Assembly (NCBI GenBank): GCA_036251205.1
Contig: CP133958.1
Span: 2,221,210 to 2,285,209 of the forward strand
DNA length: 64,000 nt
Direction of reading: 5' to 3'
Source: Orbaceae bacterium BiB
Lineage (GTDB): Bacteria; Pseudomonadota; Gammaproteobacteria; Enterobacterales; Orbaceae
The notes under the pieces are model-generated. The model searched no databases. It worked only from the letters and a program-made list of their open reading frames with translations, and was not told the origin of the DNA. How positions within the stretch are numbered: the first letter of the stretch is position 1; the number at the start of each line of letters is the position of its first letter. Below are positions 1 to 8,966 of the stretch, one piece after another. Both the position numbers and the translations under genes were made by a program.

Positions 1-1715
1 TGTAGCCACAGTTCTGGCGTTATTAGTTCATGATTAACTTTTTCAATAGACGGAAATTTGATATCTAGTCCTAGTTGCTGTAATGCAGTAATAATATCAG
101 GTGAATATTGTTCAATTATCGCAATATTTTGTTGCTGTTTTTGCTTTGATGGTAAGTTGATGGTTTGATATTGCGTGAGAATCCCTTTTTGTTTAGCATC
201 CTCTAATTTAGGTAAAAATTGTTCTAAATGTTGTAAGGTTTTTTCTGGTGTTTCACCATAAACAATAAACCACTTTTGATCGGTAGACTGTTTAGTAATA
301 GCAATAATCTGTTGTTCTTCACTATGTAATATAGGCGGAATAGTTTGTAAACGGCCAATATCATCATCAATCGTTAAATTAGCAAGCCCTACACCGATAA
401 AGATTAGCGCAGCAAAGATCATGCTGAGTTGCATCGCTTTTTTTTGCCATAAATTTAACCAGAGTGTTAATAACGTCTGTCCTGTGTTAGCCCTGACTTG
501 TAATTTATGCACTAAAAATGGATACCACAAGATGACAGATAAAAATGCACCAATTAAGCCAAAACAGGCAAATATTGATAATTGTTTTAGACCTGGGAAT
601 GGTGTTATTAACAAAATAAGATAAGTGATAAGGCTTGTATATAATGCAATTACTAGTGTCGGTAACAGTTTAGTTAAACTTTGATTTGGTGACTCTCGAT
701 CACCGTGTAACAAGCGTTCAGTAAGATAGTGTAATGAATAATCGATTGCTACACCAATAATGCTTGAACTCATGACAATAGTCATAATATGAATTTCTCC
801 AAATATGACTAATACAGCAATGGTACCACATAAGATACCGATAGCGATTGATAAGAGTGTTAATAAGATGGGACGGATTGAACGAAAAACAGCTAGTATT
901 AAAAAAATAATTCCCAGCATGGATAACGTGCCAATCGTTGATATATCGCTTTTTGCTTGTGTCGCAGCGTTATCACTATAAAATATTACGCCGCGTTTTA
1001 GTATTTCTGTATTTGGCCATTGTTGTTTTAACTGATTTTCTAGAATTGATAGTTGGTTGACGATTTGGTGCGACTGTTTCATATTGAAAGATGAACCCGT
1101 TAGCTCACCATAAAGCATATACCATGTATTACCATCATTATCTTTGCCGGTTAACCAATTATTGGTGATGCTTAGATTCCCAGCAGTACTTAATTGATTA
1201 ATTTGGGCAGAACGCGTAAGTAATAGAGGATCATTATTTAACTCATTGACACTTATACCGCTAAAAGGTGAGTAGATTTGACTGAGAACCCAATCAAACT
1301 GTGTTTGCTCCCTAAGGCGATTAATAGTTTGAGGATCGGCGAGTTGATAACGATACTGGTAAGCAAAGACTCCCCAATCTTGTTGAAAATTTTGGTCAAA
1401 TTGACCATTAATGTCTTGAATAAAATCTTGTTGTTTGAGCGTGTTATACCACCATTGAACAGCTTGTATTTCATCATTCGTAGCAGGTTTAATTAACCAG
1501 ACGATTTGTTTATCTAATCTATCTTGAAATCCGTTGATTAAATCAATAGGGACATTATTGTTTTGTTCCTGTGGCAGTAGCGATAAAACACTGCTATTTA
1601 TCTTACTGTTAGGTAGCAAATAACTGGCAAAAAATAGTAAGCCAATCACGATAATTAACCATGAAATCGCCCATTTCTTTAGCCTTATATGGTTACTGAA
1701 ATAATTGTTTTTCAT
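1..1715 (-). CDS. apeM: MMPL/RND-type exporter of the aryl polyene cluster (partial, C-terminus outside window)
   Basis: About 571 residues are visible from an ATG at 1715; the C-terminal part lies beyond the left edge. The protein begins with a short cytoplasmic stretch and one membrane helix (IISWL/IVIGLLFFASYLL region, about residues 15-35). A long periplasmic domain follows, then a block of hydrophobic helices from about residue 255 to 400, then a second periplasmic domain. This is half of the MMPL/RND exporter layout. Its start overlaps the end of the LolA-like gene by 23 bp, so the two are translationally coupled. In described aryl-polyene clusters an exporter of this family follows the LolA-like gene and is thought to move the lipid-linked polyene outward. 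The family call rests on topology and position; transport substrate is inferred. Confidence 0.8.
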   Translation of the reverse strand, partial: MKNNYFSNHIRLKKWAISWLIIVIGLLFFASYLLPNSKINSSVLSLLPQEQNNNVPIDLINGFQDRLDKQIVWLIKPATNDEIQAVQWWYNTLKQQDFIQDINGQFDQNFQQDWGVFAYQYRYQLADPQTINRLREQTQFDWVLSQIYSPFSGISVNELNNDPLLLTRSAQINQLSTAGNLSITNNWLTGKDNDGNTWYMLYGELTGSSFNMKQSHQIVNQLSILENQLKQQWPNTEILKRGVIFYSDNAATQAKSDISTIGTLSMLGIIFLILAVFRSIRPILLTLLSIAIGILCGTIAVLVIFGEIHIMTIVMSSSIIGVAIDYSLHYLTERLLHGDRESPNQSLTKLLPTLVIALYTSLITYLILLITPFPGLKQLSIFACFGLIGAFLSVILWYPFLVHKLQVRANTGQTLLTLWLNLWQKKAMQLSMIFAALIFIGVGLANLTIDDDIGRLQTIPPILHSEEQQIIAITKQSTDQKWFIVYGETPEKTLQHLEQFLPKLEDAKQKGILTQYQTINLPSKQKQQQNIAIIEQYSPDIITALQQLGLDIKFPSIEKVNHELITPELWL

Positions 1716-2295
1716 CAGTGGTTAAAGGTTTTGTATTATGGTTCGTGAATGTGATAATGGTTTTATCATGTTGCTTATCATCTATTATAATTTGTGATAA
1801 GTATTTAGTACCACTAAGTTCTATTTGGGTAAAAATCTTATTCAAGGGCGCTGCCTTAGGATGCAAAATAAGTTGCCATTGTTTGTCTTGTTGAGAAAGG
1901 GTCAGAGTAAAGTTTTGTTCCAGTGTATTTTTATCAGCATCAAATACCGCACTCAATAATGAATTGAATTGAAATAGCTGAGGTTGTGCTTGTGCTGTAA
2001 TAATTTGTGGTGCTTGGTTTGCAATTTGTTGTTCCATGCGTTGATCGTTCATTTTTAACGTCATGATAAATGGCGTTTTTTGTTGCCACCATAATCCTAA
2101 TGTCTTACTGATAATCATCTTACCAGTTGAATGTAATGGTTTACTTAAACCTTGAATATAACGATCTTGTGTAAAATCAGCTCGAGTTACTGGGTATTGA
2201 GCAAATTGTAGCTGTAGCTGTTCTAAGGTTATTGCATAGCTAAAATGGCTGACCATCATCAATAATGTGAAGCAGGTGATGAAATATTTTTTCAT
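1693..2295 (-). CDS. apeL: LolA-like outer-membrane lipoprotein carrier protein of the APE cluster
   Basis: 200 residues with a clear Sec signal peptide (KKYFITCFTLLMMVSHFSYA, cleavage near residue 21). A LolA-type sequence follows: an early F-x-Q-D-R-Y-I-Q-G segment and the 'GLWWQQKTPF' strand, which resembles the central LolA strand. LolA family proteins are periplasmic beta-sandwich carriers for acylated lipoproteins. The copy in APE clusters is thought to carry the polyene lipid across the periplasm instead. It overlaps the thioesterase gene upstream by 4 bp and the exporter gene downstream by 23 bp, so it belongs to the same transcript. Being inside this operon, it is most likely the dedicated paralogue and not the housekeeping lolA. 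Confidence 0.8.
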   Translation of the reverse strand: MKKYFITCFTLLMMVSHFSYAITLEQLQLQFAQYPVTRADFTQDRYIQGLSKPLHSTGKMIISKTLGLWWQQKTPFIMTLKMNDQRMEQQIANQAPQIITAQAQPQLFQFNSLLSAVFDADKNTLEQNFTLTLSQQDKQWQLILHPKAAPLNKIFTQIELSGTKYLSQIIIDDKQHDKTIITFTNHNTKPLTTDEKQLFQ

Positions 2296-2714
2296 TTTAA
2301 TAATCCAAATCGTTCTAAGAAAATATCTGGTGTGATGAAACTCATCTCTTTTGTCTGTGTAGATAGTGCTACTTGTATGGTATAGCCTGTTGTCGTTTTT
2401 TTGCCTGTTTGCGCATCACGGATAATATAGCCAATTTTAATGCGATTTTCGAACTCTTCTAACTGTGCGGTAATCTGTAACGTTTGTTCGGCTACTGTCA
2501 TTGCCGTGTATTTTAATCGGGTGTCAACGATTGGCCAAGCATAGCCCGATTCAATCATCTCTTTATAACCATAATTAAATTTTTGGAATAGCGCTTCTCT
2601 CGCTTTTTCAAAAAATTTTAAGTAATTGCCATGCCAGACGACGCCCATTGCATCCGTGTCGTGAAATGATACAGTTAGTTCAGTTGTGATGCAGTAGTCA
2701 GGATTATTTTTCAT
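2292..2714 (-). CDS. apeK: Hotdog-fold acyl thioesterase (4HBT family) of the APE cluster
   Basis: The start is placed at the ATG at 2714, giving 140 residues. A longer frame begins at 2774 but would run 60 bp deeper into the upstream gene and adds residues unlike the family. The N-terminus holds the 4-hydroxybenzoyl-CoA thioesterase signature H-D-T-D-A-M-G-V-V-W-H-G-N-Y-L, where the first Asp of DTDAMG matches the catalytic acid position in 4HBT enzymes. It overlaps its neighbours by 11 bp (upstream) and 4 bp (downstream). In APE assembly a thioesterase at this place is proposed to release or edit ACP-bound polyene chains. Family assignment is strong; the precise substrate is inferred from the cluster. 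Confidence 0.82.
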   Translation of the reverse strand: MKNNPDYCITTELTVSFHDTDAMGVVWHGNYLKFFEKAREALFQKFNYGYKEMIESGYAWPIVDTRLKYTAMTVAEQTLQITAQLEEFENRIKIGYIIRDAQTGKKTTTGYTIQVALSTQTKEMSFITPDIFLERFGLLK

Positions 2715-4461
2715 TGTGAGTTGTACTTGTCTCAATGTTATGTGGTTTGGGTGGCGTAAATCGCCAAAAGTCATAAAAGTTAAACCAGTCTAAAGGCGAA
2801 ATTAGGCAATAGTGTTCTAAACGCGAAGCATAATTTTGCACAATGCTTGACAGCACGGCATCACGGTCTTTTCTGGGTAAAATTAATTTATCGGTAAAAT
2901 GTTCAAAATAGAATTGAAATCGACCATTTGGTTTGAGTCCCCAAATGAGATAGACCGGAAAACCTAATACGGCAGATAAGATAAAAGGACCTTTTGGAAA
3001 AGGGGCTGGTTGCCCTAAAAAGTTTGCCCAAATCACGGAATTTTCTGATGTTCTTTGATGGATATTGGTTGACGTTCTATCGCCTACGATTGCAATCCAT
3101 TCACCCGCATCTAATTTTTGCTTGAGTAAAATTGCAGTATCGGCACCGAGCGTATCAACTTGTATTAAATTAATTGTTGATGTGGGATTAACCTCTTTTA
3201 AAACTTGATTAAAGCGCTTGGCATGATGAGTAAATACTAAAGCATTAATGGTGACATTATGAGACAGATTAGCAATGGCGCGGCACATTTCTAGATCACC
3301 GAGGTGAGAACCAATTAAAATAATCCCTTGTTGTTTTTCAATGATATCTAAGCACTGTTTTTTATCTGGATAATAGAGATCGTTAATTTTTATATCACCT
3401 TGCCAACTAGCGAGTTTATCTAACAACGATTCACCAAAACGATAAAAATGGTGAAATGTGGTTAACTTCTTTTGCTCAACTAAAGCGACGCGATCATAGT
3501 GTTGATTGATTTTTTGTAAATAAGCTTTGGATGCTTTACGTTGGTTTGTCCCTGTTAACCAAAAATAAGTGATGACGGGTAGCATAATCCATTTCGCGGC
3601 TCTACGACCCAGCCATCGATATAAACTAAGAATAAATTTTATTCCCCATAAACCTTGTCTTTCTTTAGTTTGTGACCAGTGTAGTTGTGTACTCTTCACT
3701 GAACGATTCTGTTTTAGTAATGATATTGCACGCGGTAACATACCAAAAAATAGTTTAGTATGCATCCATGAGATAAGTAAGTTATCTTTAAAGGCTTTAA
3801 AATGCGATACTCCATCTTTAGGATAAATCACTTTTGTCGGTACAAAAATAGTCGGTGTTCTTTCCCAATAGAGTCGAACCATAATCTCGGTATCAAAGTC
3901 CATTCTATGACCAATTGAGTATTTTTTGATTACGCCAACGGTATTGGCTAGTGGGTAAATTCTAAATCCACACATGCTGTCTTTTATTGAAAAAGACAAT
4001 GTTTCAATCCAAACCCAAACATGAGTAATATAGCGAGCGATTAAACGATGTTTAGGAACGGATTCATCATATATTGGTTGACCAGAGATGAGTAACTCTG
4101 GATATTGATGAGACACTTCAATGAGTTTAGTAATATCTTGGCAGTTATGTTGCCCATCAGCATCAATTTGGATTGCATGTGAATAGCCCTGTGAATAGGC
4201 GTGTTGTATTCCGGTCATGACTGCAGCTCCTTTACCCTGATTAGTCGGTAAACGAATTAAAGTCACCCAAGCAAATTGTGCAGCAAGGTGTTGGAGTATA
4301 TCAGCCTGAGTGATATCACTTCCATCATCAATAAGAAAGCAGTCTATTTGGTATAATTCAAGATTTTCTAATACCTTAAAGAGCGTATTACTATGATTGT
4401 AACAAGGGATTACAAAGCAATATTTATAGGCGCTATCGGATAAAATAGTCTTTATGGACAT
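2704..4461 (-). CDS. apeJ: Two-domain glycosyltransferase family 2 / LpxL-like acyltransferase fusion
   Basis: 585 residues in two parts. Residues 1-245 are a GT2 glycosyltransferase: a CFVIPCYNH start, a DDGSD nucleotide-binding motif near residue 45, and a DADGQ metal-binding motif near residue 98. From about residue 280 the protein resembles the LpxL/HtrB lysophospholipid acyltransferases, with the H-x4-E type motif HLGDLE near residue 385 and a GDRTSTN segment near 460. This fusion is typical of aryl-polyene clusters, where it is thought to build the lipid anchor that holds the polyene in the outer membrane. The protein is probably membrane-associated at the inner leaflet. It overlaps apeI by 10 bp and apeK by 11 bp. 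Confidence 0.83.
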   Translation of the reverse strand: MSIKTILSDSAYKYCFVIPCYNHSNTLFKVLENLELYQIDCFLIDDGSDITQADILQHLAAQFAWVTLIRLPTNQGKGAAVMTGIQHAYSQGYSHAIQIDADGQHNCQDITKLIEVSHQYPELLISGQPIYDESVPKHRLIARYITHVWVWIETLSFSIKDSMCGFRIYPLANTVGVIKKYSIGHRMDFDTEIMVRLYWERTPTIFVPTKVIYPKDGVSHFKAFKDNLLISWMHTKLFFGMLPRAISLLKQNRSVKSTQLHWSQTKERQGLWGIKFILSLYRWLGRRAAKWIMLPVITYFWLTGTNQRKASKAYLQKINQHYDRVALVEQKKLTTFHHFYRFGESLLDKLASWQGDIKINDLYYPDKKQCLDIIEKQQGIILIGSHLGDLEMCRAIANLSHNVTINALVFTHHAKRFNQVLKEVNPTSTINLIQVDTLGADTAILLKQKLDAGEWIAIVGDRTSTNIHQRTSENSVIWANFLGQPAPFPKGPFILSAVLGFPVYLIWGLKPNGRFQFYFEHFTDKLILPRKDRDAVLSSIVQNYASRLEHYCLISPLDWFNFYDFWRFTPPKPHNIETSTTHNEK

Positions 4462-4799
4462 AGCTTTAGTTTTCCTGAACTTGCAATTTTATTTGCAACC
4501 ATATAAAAAAATTGTAGTTTACGTAAGTCACTATCCCAGACAATATTCAAATGCAATCGATCGTTGGGGAGTATTGGGGTCTGAAATTTGATCACATCAA
4601 TTGATGCAATTTCTGCTTGAATATTTAATAATTTTTTACTGTAATGCATTACCCAATTTAATTGTGTAACCCCAGGTAATAAAGGTCTTTCGGGGAAATG
4701 TCCTTTAAACCACAACAGATCGTCAGGAACATCGAGTTCAAGATCTATACCGTTGGCATTTATAGTAATATTTAATTCATTAGGCAGTGTTTTTTCCAT
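4452..4799 (-). CDS. apeI: FabZ/FabA-like hotdog 3-hydroxyacyl-ACP dehydratase subunit
   Basis: 115 residues with the dehydratase signature GHFPERPLLPGV (about residues 33-44), in which the His is the catalytic residue of the FabZ/FabA family. It is shorter than FabZ (about 150 residues). In characterised APE systems this subunit works together with a second hotdog subunit (ApeP), which would lie outside the window. It removes water from the 3-hydroxyacyl-ACP so that each cycle leaves a conjugated double bond. The start codon overlaps the ligase stop codon (TAATG) and its own end overlaps the next gene by 10 bp, so all three should be made from one message. Confidence 0.82.
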   Translation of the reverse strand: MEKTLPNELNITINANGIDLELDVPDDLLWFKGHFPERPLLPGVTQLNWVMHYSKKLLNIQAEIASIDVIKFQTPILPNDRLHLNIVWDSDLRKLQFFYMVANKIASSGKLKLCP

Positions 4800-6160
4800 T
4801 ATTTTCTCTGCGTATCAAATAAAGCTTGTAACTCGATATAGATCAATTTCCCCTGATTATTGACTGGGTATTGTTCGACAAATCGCCATTTTTTGGGTAT
4901 CGCGACTAATGATAATTTATCTTTTAGATATTGTCGAAAATATTGTGATAATCGGAAATGTCCCAATTGCTGTTGTTTATGTTTGCCAATGTCTGATAGT
5001 TGTACAACGCCAGCTAAAATTATTCGATTGTTTTGTTCCAGCGTAATGACTTTCACGCTGATAATCTCAGGTAATTGGTTAAGCTGATTTTCAATATAGG
5101 TCAGTGATACGCGTTGCTCTGCAACTTTGACTATTCTATCGAGACGTCCATCAAGATGAAACTGATTATGACTAAGTGAATTAATTTTATCGCTGAGTGG
5201 CAGGGCTTCATCCAGTAATGGTGATATAAGAATCGATTTTTGCTTAACATATTTTAATATCATTTGTGGAAAAAGTTCCCAAGGCATATTTTCTCGATAC
5301 TGCACTCTTGTCGCGATAACGCCTGTTTCACTTGAACCATAAATTTCATTAGGTAATGCACCTAGGCACTGTAAACTCAAATTAGCTTCTTGATAAGATA
5401 GAGGCCCTCCCGCTGATATTACTTTCTTACATTGGCTATTTTTTAGTTGATAGTCTAAGGTTTTTAGCATTGACGGTGAGGTGATATAGACTATATTTTT
5501 TGCACTATACGTGGTGAGCTGTTCTTGATAGTGAATCTGTTCACAAATAAACGGTGCTCGATTAGCCAATGCTAACATAATTTTAAAGGTTAACCCATAC
5601 ATATGATCATGAGCAACTGATGCTGCAAATAGATAATCAGATAATGAACCAAAATAGGTAGTAAGAATCTCACTCTCTTTTTCGAGCTGTTGGATTGTTT
5701 TTATAATTGGTTTTGGTAGTCCAGTGGAACCCGATGTAAATAGGGTCACTTGTGACAGCGGGAAGTTATCAGGTAAATATGTTGTTAGATGATCGCCATT
5801 TAATTGATTAATGTTGATAATGATATTATCAGGTAATTGAGTATGATTTCTATCGTCATCTGTTAGTAGCGCTTGATAGTATTGCTGCATTTGACTATAA
5901 CGGGGATTTAGCAACATAGGTTGTTTCCCTGCATATAGTAACGCAAGTATTCCTGCAACAAAATTAAAGCTATCTTGCATAGCAAGCGCCCAATATTGAA
6001 TTGGTGATTGAGTAACCTCTTGATATATTTCAATTACTTTTGTTCTTAGGTCAAGTATTGATAAAGGACTATTTTGACGAATAGCAATTATTTCATTATC
6101 ATTACGATAAATTTGCCGACATAATGGGACTAATGTTGGTATTTTTTGCGAATGAGCCAT
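4799..6160 (-). CDS. apeH: AMP-dependent acyl/aryl-ACP ligase of the APE cluster
   Basis: 453 residues of the ANL (acyl-CoA synthetase) superfamily. The P-loop-like motif is LFTSGSTGLPKP near residue 138, and the A5 motif is NEIYGSSETG near residue 273. The C-terminal subdomain is complete, with a Lys-containing end (NQGKLIYIEL) at the position of the catalytic lysine. In APE biosynthesis this ligase loads the aryl starter (4-hydroxybenzoate-like acid) onto an acyl carrier protein. It overlaps the upstream membrane-protein gene by 31 bp and the downstream dehydratase by 1 bp. The starter substrate is inferred from the pathway. Confidence 0.83.
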   Translation of the reverse strand: MAHSQKIPTLVPLCRQIYRNDNEIIAIRQNSPLSILDLRTKVIEIYQEVTQSPIQYWALAMQDSFNFVAGILALLYAGKQPMLLNPRYSQMQQYYQALLTDDDRNHTQLPDNIIININQLNGDHLTTYLPDNFPLSQVTLFTSGSTGLPKPIIKTIQQLEKESEILTTYFGSLSDYLFAASVAHDHMYGLTFKIMLALANRAPFICEQIHYQEQLTTYSAKNIVYITSPSMLKTLDYQLKNSQCKKVISAGGPLSYQEANLSLQCLGALPNEIYGSSETGVIATRVQYRENMPWELFPQMILKYVKQKSILISPLLDEALPLSDKINSLSHNQFHLDGRLDRIVKVAEQRVSLTYIENQLNQLPEIISVKVITLEQNNRIILAGVVQLSDIGKHKQQQLGHFRLSQYFRQYLKDKLSLVAIPKKWRFVEQYPVNNQGKLIYIELQALFDTQRK

Positions 6161-6699
6161 TCTCCCCCCATTAGTAAAGCAATTAATAGATAACTGATTC
6201 CGCCATTATAAAGTGTCCACAGCTCAATATTTCCGACTAAACATGTTATTAGTGCGATGCAGCCGTTAACGATAAAAAATAGACACCAACAACGAGTTAC
6301 GTTATTTGTATATTGTATTGCTTTTTCAGATAAGTCAGGATTCTGTATTCTTGCAAATCGTTCAATGATTGTAGGAGGATATTGCAAGGAATAGCTAAAG
6401 ATAATTAAAAAAGCAATATTGACGATAACTGGATAGTAAAGTAATAATTGGTATTTAGTAAAGAGCAAGCTAGCACTAACTAAAAATAGTCCCAAGCAAG
6501 GAACAATTTTGGCAAACCAACGTAGTTGTGAAAATATGCCGGGTTGAGTGAATAGTCTCAAGATAAAAATCATGATCAAAAATAGTACCGCTAAATTAAT
6601 ATATCCATTGCGGAATGATATAAAGATAATCAGTGGATAACAGGCTAATAGGATATTAGTGGTTATTTTAATAATTAACTTGAGAGTATGCATGTTCAT
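6130..6699 (-). CDS. apeG: Small multi-spanning inner-membrane protein of the APE cluster
   Basis: 189 residues, mostly hydrophobic, with about five or six predicted helices (around residues 12-30, 34-48, 58-78, 80-100, 135-155 and 160-180). It resembles the COG4648-type membrane proteins found between the acyl carrier proteins and the ligase in APE operons. No catalytic motif is visible and its role is unknown. A second ATG lies two codons downstream of the first, and no strong ribosome binding site distinguishes them. Its end overlaps the ligase gene by 31 bp, which supports co-translation. Confidence 0.72.
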   Translation of the reverse strand: MNMHTLKLIIKITTNILLACYPLIIFISFRNGYINLAVLFLIMIFILRLFTQPGIFSQLRWFAKIVPCLGLFLVSASLLFTKYQLLLYYPVIVNIAFLIIFSYSLQYPPTIIERFARIQNPDLSEKAIQYTNNVTRCWCLFFIVNGCIALITCLVGNIELWTLYNGGISYLLIALLMGGEWLIRKKYQH

Positions 6700-6724
6700 A
6701 AGTAGTTAAGGAATCTAATCAGGA

Positions 6725-6976
6725 CTAATGACTACCATTAACTAAAGTGTTCACCGCTTCTACAACGTCTTGTACGGTTCTGACTGACTTAAATGTTTCT
6801 GGATCGACTTTTTTACCAATCTTTTTTTGTAAGTGAACAACTAAATCGACTGCATCTATGCTATCAAGATCGAGTTCTTCAAATAGTTTTGATTCTGGTT
6901 TGATATCTTCAGGAGAAAGTTCAAAAAGTTGTACAAGTGCAGATTGTATTTCATTAAAAATTTGTTGCCTATCCAT
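6725..6976 (-). CDS. apeF: Acyl carrier protein
   Basis: 83 residues with the phosphopantetheine attachment motif DLDSID (Ser at about residue 41) in a typical acidic four-helix ACP. A good ribosome binding site (AGGA, 7 nt spacing) precedes the ATG. APE clusters carry two ACPs side by side, and this is the second in the transcript. One is thought to carry the starter and growing chain in the unusual type II polyketide machinery. Which substrate each ACP takes cannot be read from sequence. Confidence 0.9.
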   Translation of the reverse strand: MDRQQIFNEIQSALVQLFELSPEDIKPESKLFEELDLDSIDAVDLVVHLQKKIGKKVDPETFKSVRTVQDVVEAVNTLVNGSH

Positions 6977-6995
6977 GGAGTGTTCCTGTGATTAT

Positions 6996-7253
6996 TTATT
7001 GCTGTGAATCGATAAAATTTGCTAGTGTGGTAATTGAATAAAAAATTTGTTTAGTTTCTTCACTTTCTGCGGATAAAACGGTGCCATAGCGGTTTTTTAT
7101 TGCCAGACCAAGTTCTAATGCATCTATGGAGTCCAGACCTAGACCTTCACCAAATAGCGGTGCATCAGTTTCAATATCATCAGGTGTAATTTCTTCTAAA
7201 TTAAGTACATCAATAATGAGTGTTTTTAAATCATTATGCAGTTGGTTCATCAT
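6996..7253 (-). CDS. apeE: Acyl carrier protein
   Basis: 85 residues with the phosphopantetheine motif GLGLDSIDALEL (Ser near residue 42). It is clearly distinct from the neighbouring ACP, with a GEGLGLDS loop in place of FEELDLDS, so the two are not a recent duplication. Two ATGs in tandem (7253 and 7250) follow a GAGG sequence; the second has the better spacing. The gene lies 9 bp after apeD and 19 bp before apeF in one operon. Confidence 0.9.
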   Translation of the reverse strand: MMNQLHNDLKTLIIDVLNLEEITPDDIETDAPLFGEGLGLDSIDALELGLAIKNRYGTVLSAESEETKQIFYSITTLANFIDSQQ

Positions 7254-7262
7254 TTCCTCGAT

Positions 7263-8048
7263 TTATACTATATTATTATTTTCATGCTCACTGAGTTTTA
7301 AAGTTAAATACTGCGTCAATTTTCGAGCTGAAATAGTGATATTATTATCACTAAAGTTTTTAATTGCAAGTTTTTCACCAATAGTGATATTAAAAGTCGG
7401 TTTGGTTACGGGCATATCATACCACTTTTGGTTTTTACGTAGAATTGGTGGATAGCATTCAATATGAATGATTCTAATATCAACTTGACAACGTAATGCG
7501 ATATTTGCTGCACCTCTTTGTAAAGAAAGCGCTTCGTTGGGCACGCTACGTGTACCCTCAGGAAAAATTAAAATCCGACCACCAGAAGCTAAGGTTTCGT
7601 TACAATAGGGTAACATTTTACTTGCTTCGCTGTTGACGACATAACCAGCTGCTTTAATAATATCGCGAACAAAAACATTTTTTAATAACGACTCTTTTAC
7701 GATACAGTCACAGCGAGGCATTACCGATGCTAATAGTACAACATCTAATAAAGAGGGATGGTTTGCAATAATTAAGCAACTTCTATCTTGTTTTAGCTTA
7801 TCCAAGCCTGTAAAACGATAATCAATCGCTCTTAGCGATCTAAGAATCCATAAAAAAAAGGAAAAACTTACGCTAATACTATATTGTGCAATAATATTAC
7901 GGCGATTTTTATTCCTGACAAATATTCTCAGCAAGTTAAACCATAATGTTGAGAGAATGAGCAAGCCACCAAGTCCAAATAAGATAAACCCCAGTGCTGT
8001 TGCTAATATTCTCCATAATTGCTTGAGTTTACTATATAACATTTTCAT
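7263..8048 (-). CDS. apeD: PlsC-like 1-acyl-glycerol-3-phosphate acyltransferase family protein
   Basis: 261 residues. An N-terminal membrane helix (about 12-35) precedes the PlsC domain, which shows the catalytic H-x4-D motif NHPSLLD near residue 96 and the FPEGTR substrate motif near residue 164. Enzymes of this family transfer acyl chains to lysophosphatidate-like acceptors at the inner membrane. In APE clusters the enzyme is thought to help build the polyene's lipid anchor. The ATG overlaps the stop codon of apeC in an ATGA arrangement, which shows tight coupling. Confidence 0.82.
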   Translation of the reverse strand: MKMLYSKLKQLWRILATALGFILFGLGGLLILSTLWFNLLRIFVRNKNRRNIIAQYSISVSFSFFLWILRSLRAIDYRFTGLDKLKQDRSCLIIANHPSLLDVVLLASVMPRCDCIVKESLLKNVFVRDIIKAAGYVVNSEASKMLPYCNETLASGGRILIFPEGTRSVPNEALSLQRGAANIALRCQVDIRIIHIECYPPILRKNQKWYDMPVTKPTFNITIGEKLAIKNFSDNNITISARKLTQYLTLKLSEHENNNIV

Positions 8049-8767
8049 TCGTGGTTAATTGTCCATTGCCAGTCGTGAAAATAGCCTTGTAACATAAATG
8101 TTTGTTTTTTACTTAAAAAACCATGTAAGAATGCTAAAGATTGAGGATATTGTGTTTGATACTGAGGCGAATACTTTTTGGTTGCCTCAATAGAGATGGT
8201 ATTGCCTGGAGTTAAAATTATCCCCATTGCATAAGCTGATACACTTGAATTGACCTGTGTTTGATATATATTAGGAAGTGAACCATCAAAATCAATTAAT
8301 AAAATACGGTTATATCCTTGTTTTAATAATGCTTGAGCTTCAATTAAACCTTGTTGAAATCCATCTCGATTAGCTGAGATTGAGCTGATAGGTATCGCTT
8401 GCTTAGCTATAATGGTTAACAATCCTGATGCGGTATTATGTACAGAGAGTGCAAAGTCAGTCGGTGAGACATCAACATGATTGTTTAATGTTGTGAGAAT
8501 TTTATAGGTTCTTTCCAACTCACCATGACGGCTGATAAAAATTGCGAAATCAATCTTAGTTTCATTAATAAGTTCTAAGCCGACATCAACTGCAAGACGA
8601 GATGGCTCGCTCATTCGTCGCGCTTGCATCATTGGAATCCTTTGTGATTTAGGTAGAGGAAGCATCCAATCATGATTTTCATTATGTGACCACGTTAGCC
8701 AATCATTTTGATTCGCTAAACCAGCGGATAGTGCATACCACTTTTCAAGAGAGAAGGACAATTTCAC
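8045..8767 (-). CDS. apeC: Ketosynthase-like chain length factor of the APE cluster
   Basis: 240 residues related to the N-terminal half of beta-ketoacyl synthases (the Ketoacyl-synt_2 type). It has no recognisable catalytic Cys-His-His set, which suits a chain-length-factor role. In the characterised APE system this protein pairs with a full ketosynthase (ApeO), which would lie beyond the left edge. It is the first gene of the minus-strand operon seen here. The best start is a GTG at 8767; no ATG lies nearby and the ribosome binding site is weak. The 'SVHNTASGLL' segment near residue 108 aligns with the ketosynthase nucleophile-elbow region but lacks the Cys. Confidence 0.75.
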   Translation of the reverse strand: MKLSFSLEKWYALSAGLANQNDWLTWSHNENHDWMLPLPKSQRIPMMQARRMSEPSRLAVDVGLELINETKIDFAIFISRHGELERTYKILTTLNNHVDVSPTDFALSVHNTASGLLTIIAKQAIPISSISANRDGFQQGLIEAQALLKQGYNRILLIDFDGSLPNIYQTQVNSSVSAYAMGIILTPGNTISIEATKKYSPQYQTQYPQSLAFLHGFLSKKQTFMLQGYFHDWQWTINHE

Positions 8768-8966
8768 AGTAATTATTATTTCAATATAGCATCATTTGCT
8801 AAACATTATATCGTCTATTAATTTTATTGCCAAAAAATAAAAAATAATTGGCATCATTGACGTTAAATATTATGCTATATTCGCTCTTCACTGTAGCGAT
8901 AAAAATATGGCGTAAGAAGTACGTTGTATCCTTAAAATAAGTATATTGAGATATAAGGAAAGTAAT
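8768..8966. promoter_or_regulatory. Divergent promoter region between the APE operon and the methyltransferase gene
   Basis: About 200 bp of very AT-rich sequence separates two genes that point away from each other, so both promoters must lie here. Around 8869-8890 there are several TATAAT-like hexamers (for example TATGCTATATT). No clear palindromic operator was found. The call rests on gene orientation; exact promoter positions are not determined. Confidence 0.45.

Noticed and set aside
421..624. Short plus-strand frame inside the exporter gene
   Set aside because: It is antisense to a continuous, well-supported coding region and has no own signals. The same holds for most other short frames opposite real genes in the window.
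2715..2774. Longer N-terminus for the thioesterase
   Set aside because: It would overlap the preceding gene by 71 bp and adds residues unlike the 4HBT family; the ATG at 2714 is the better start.
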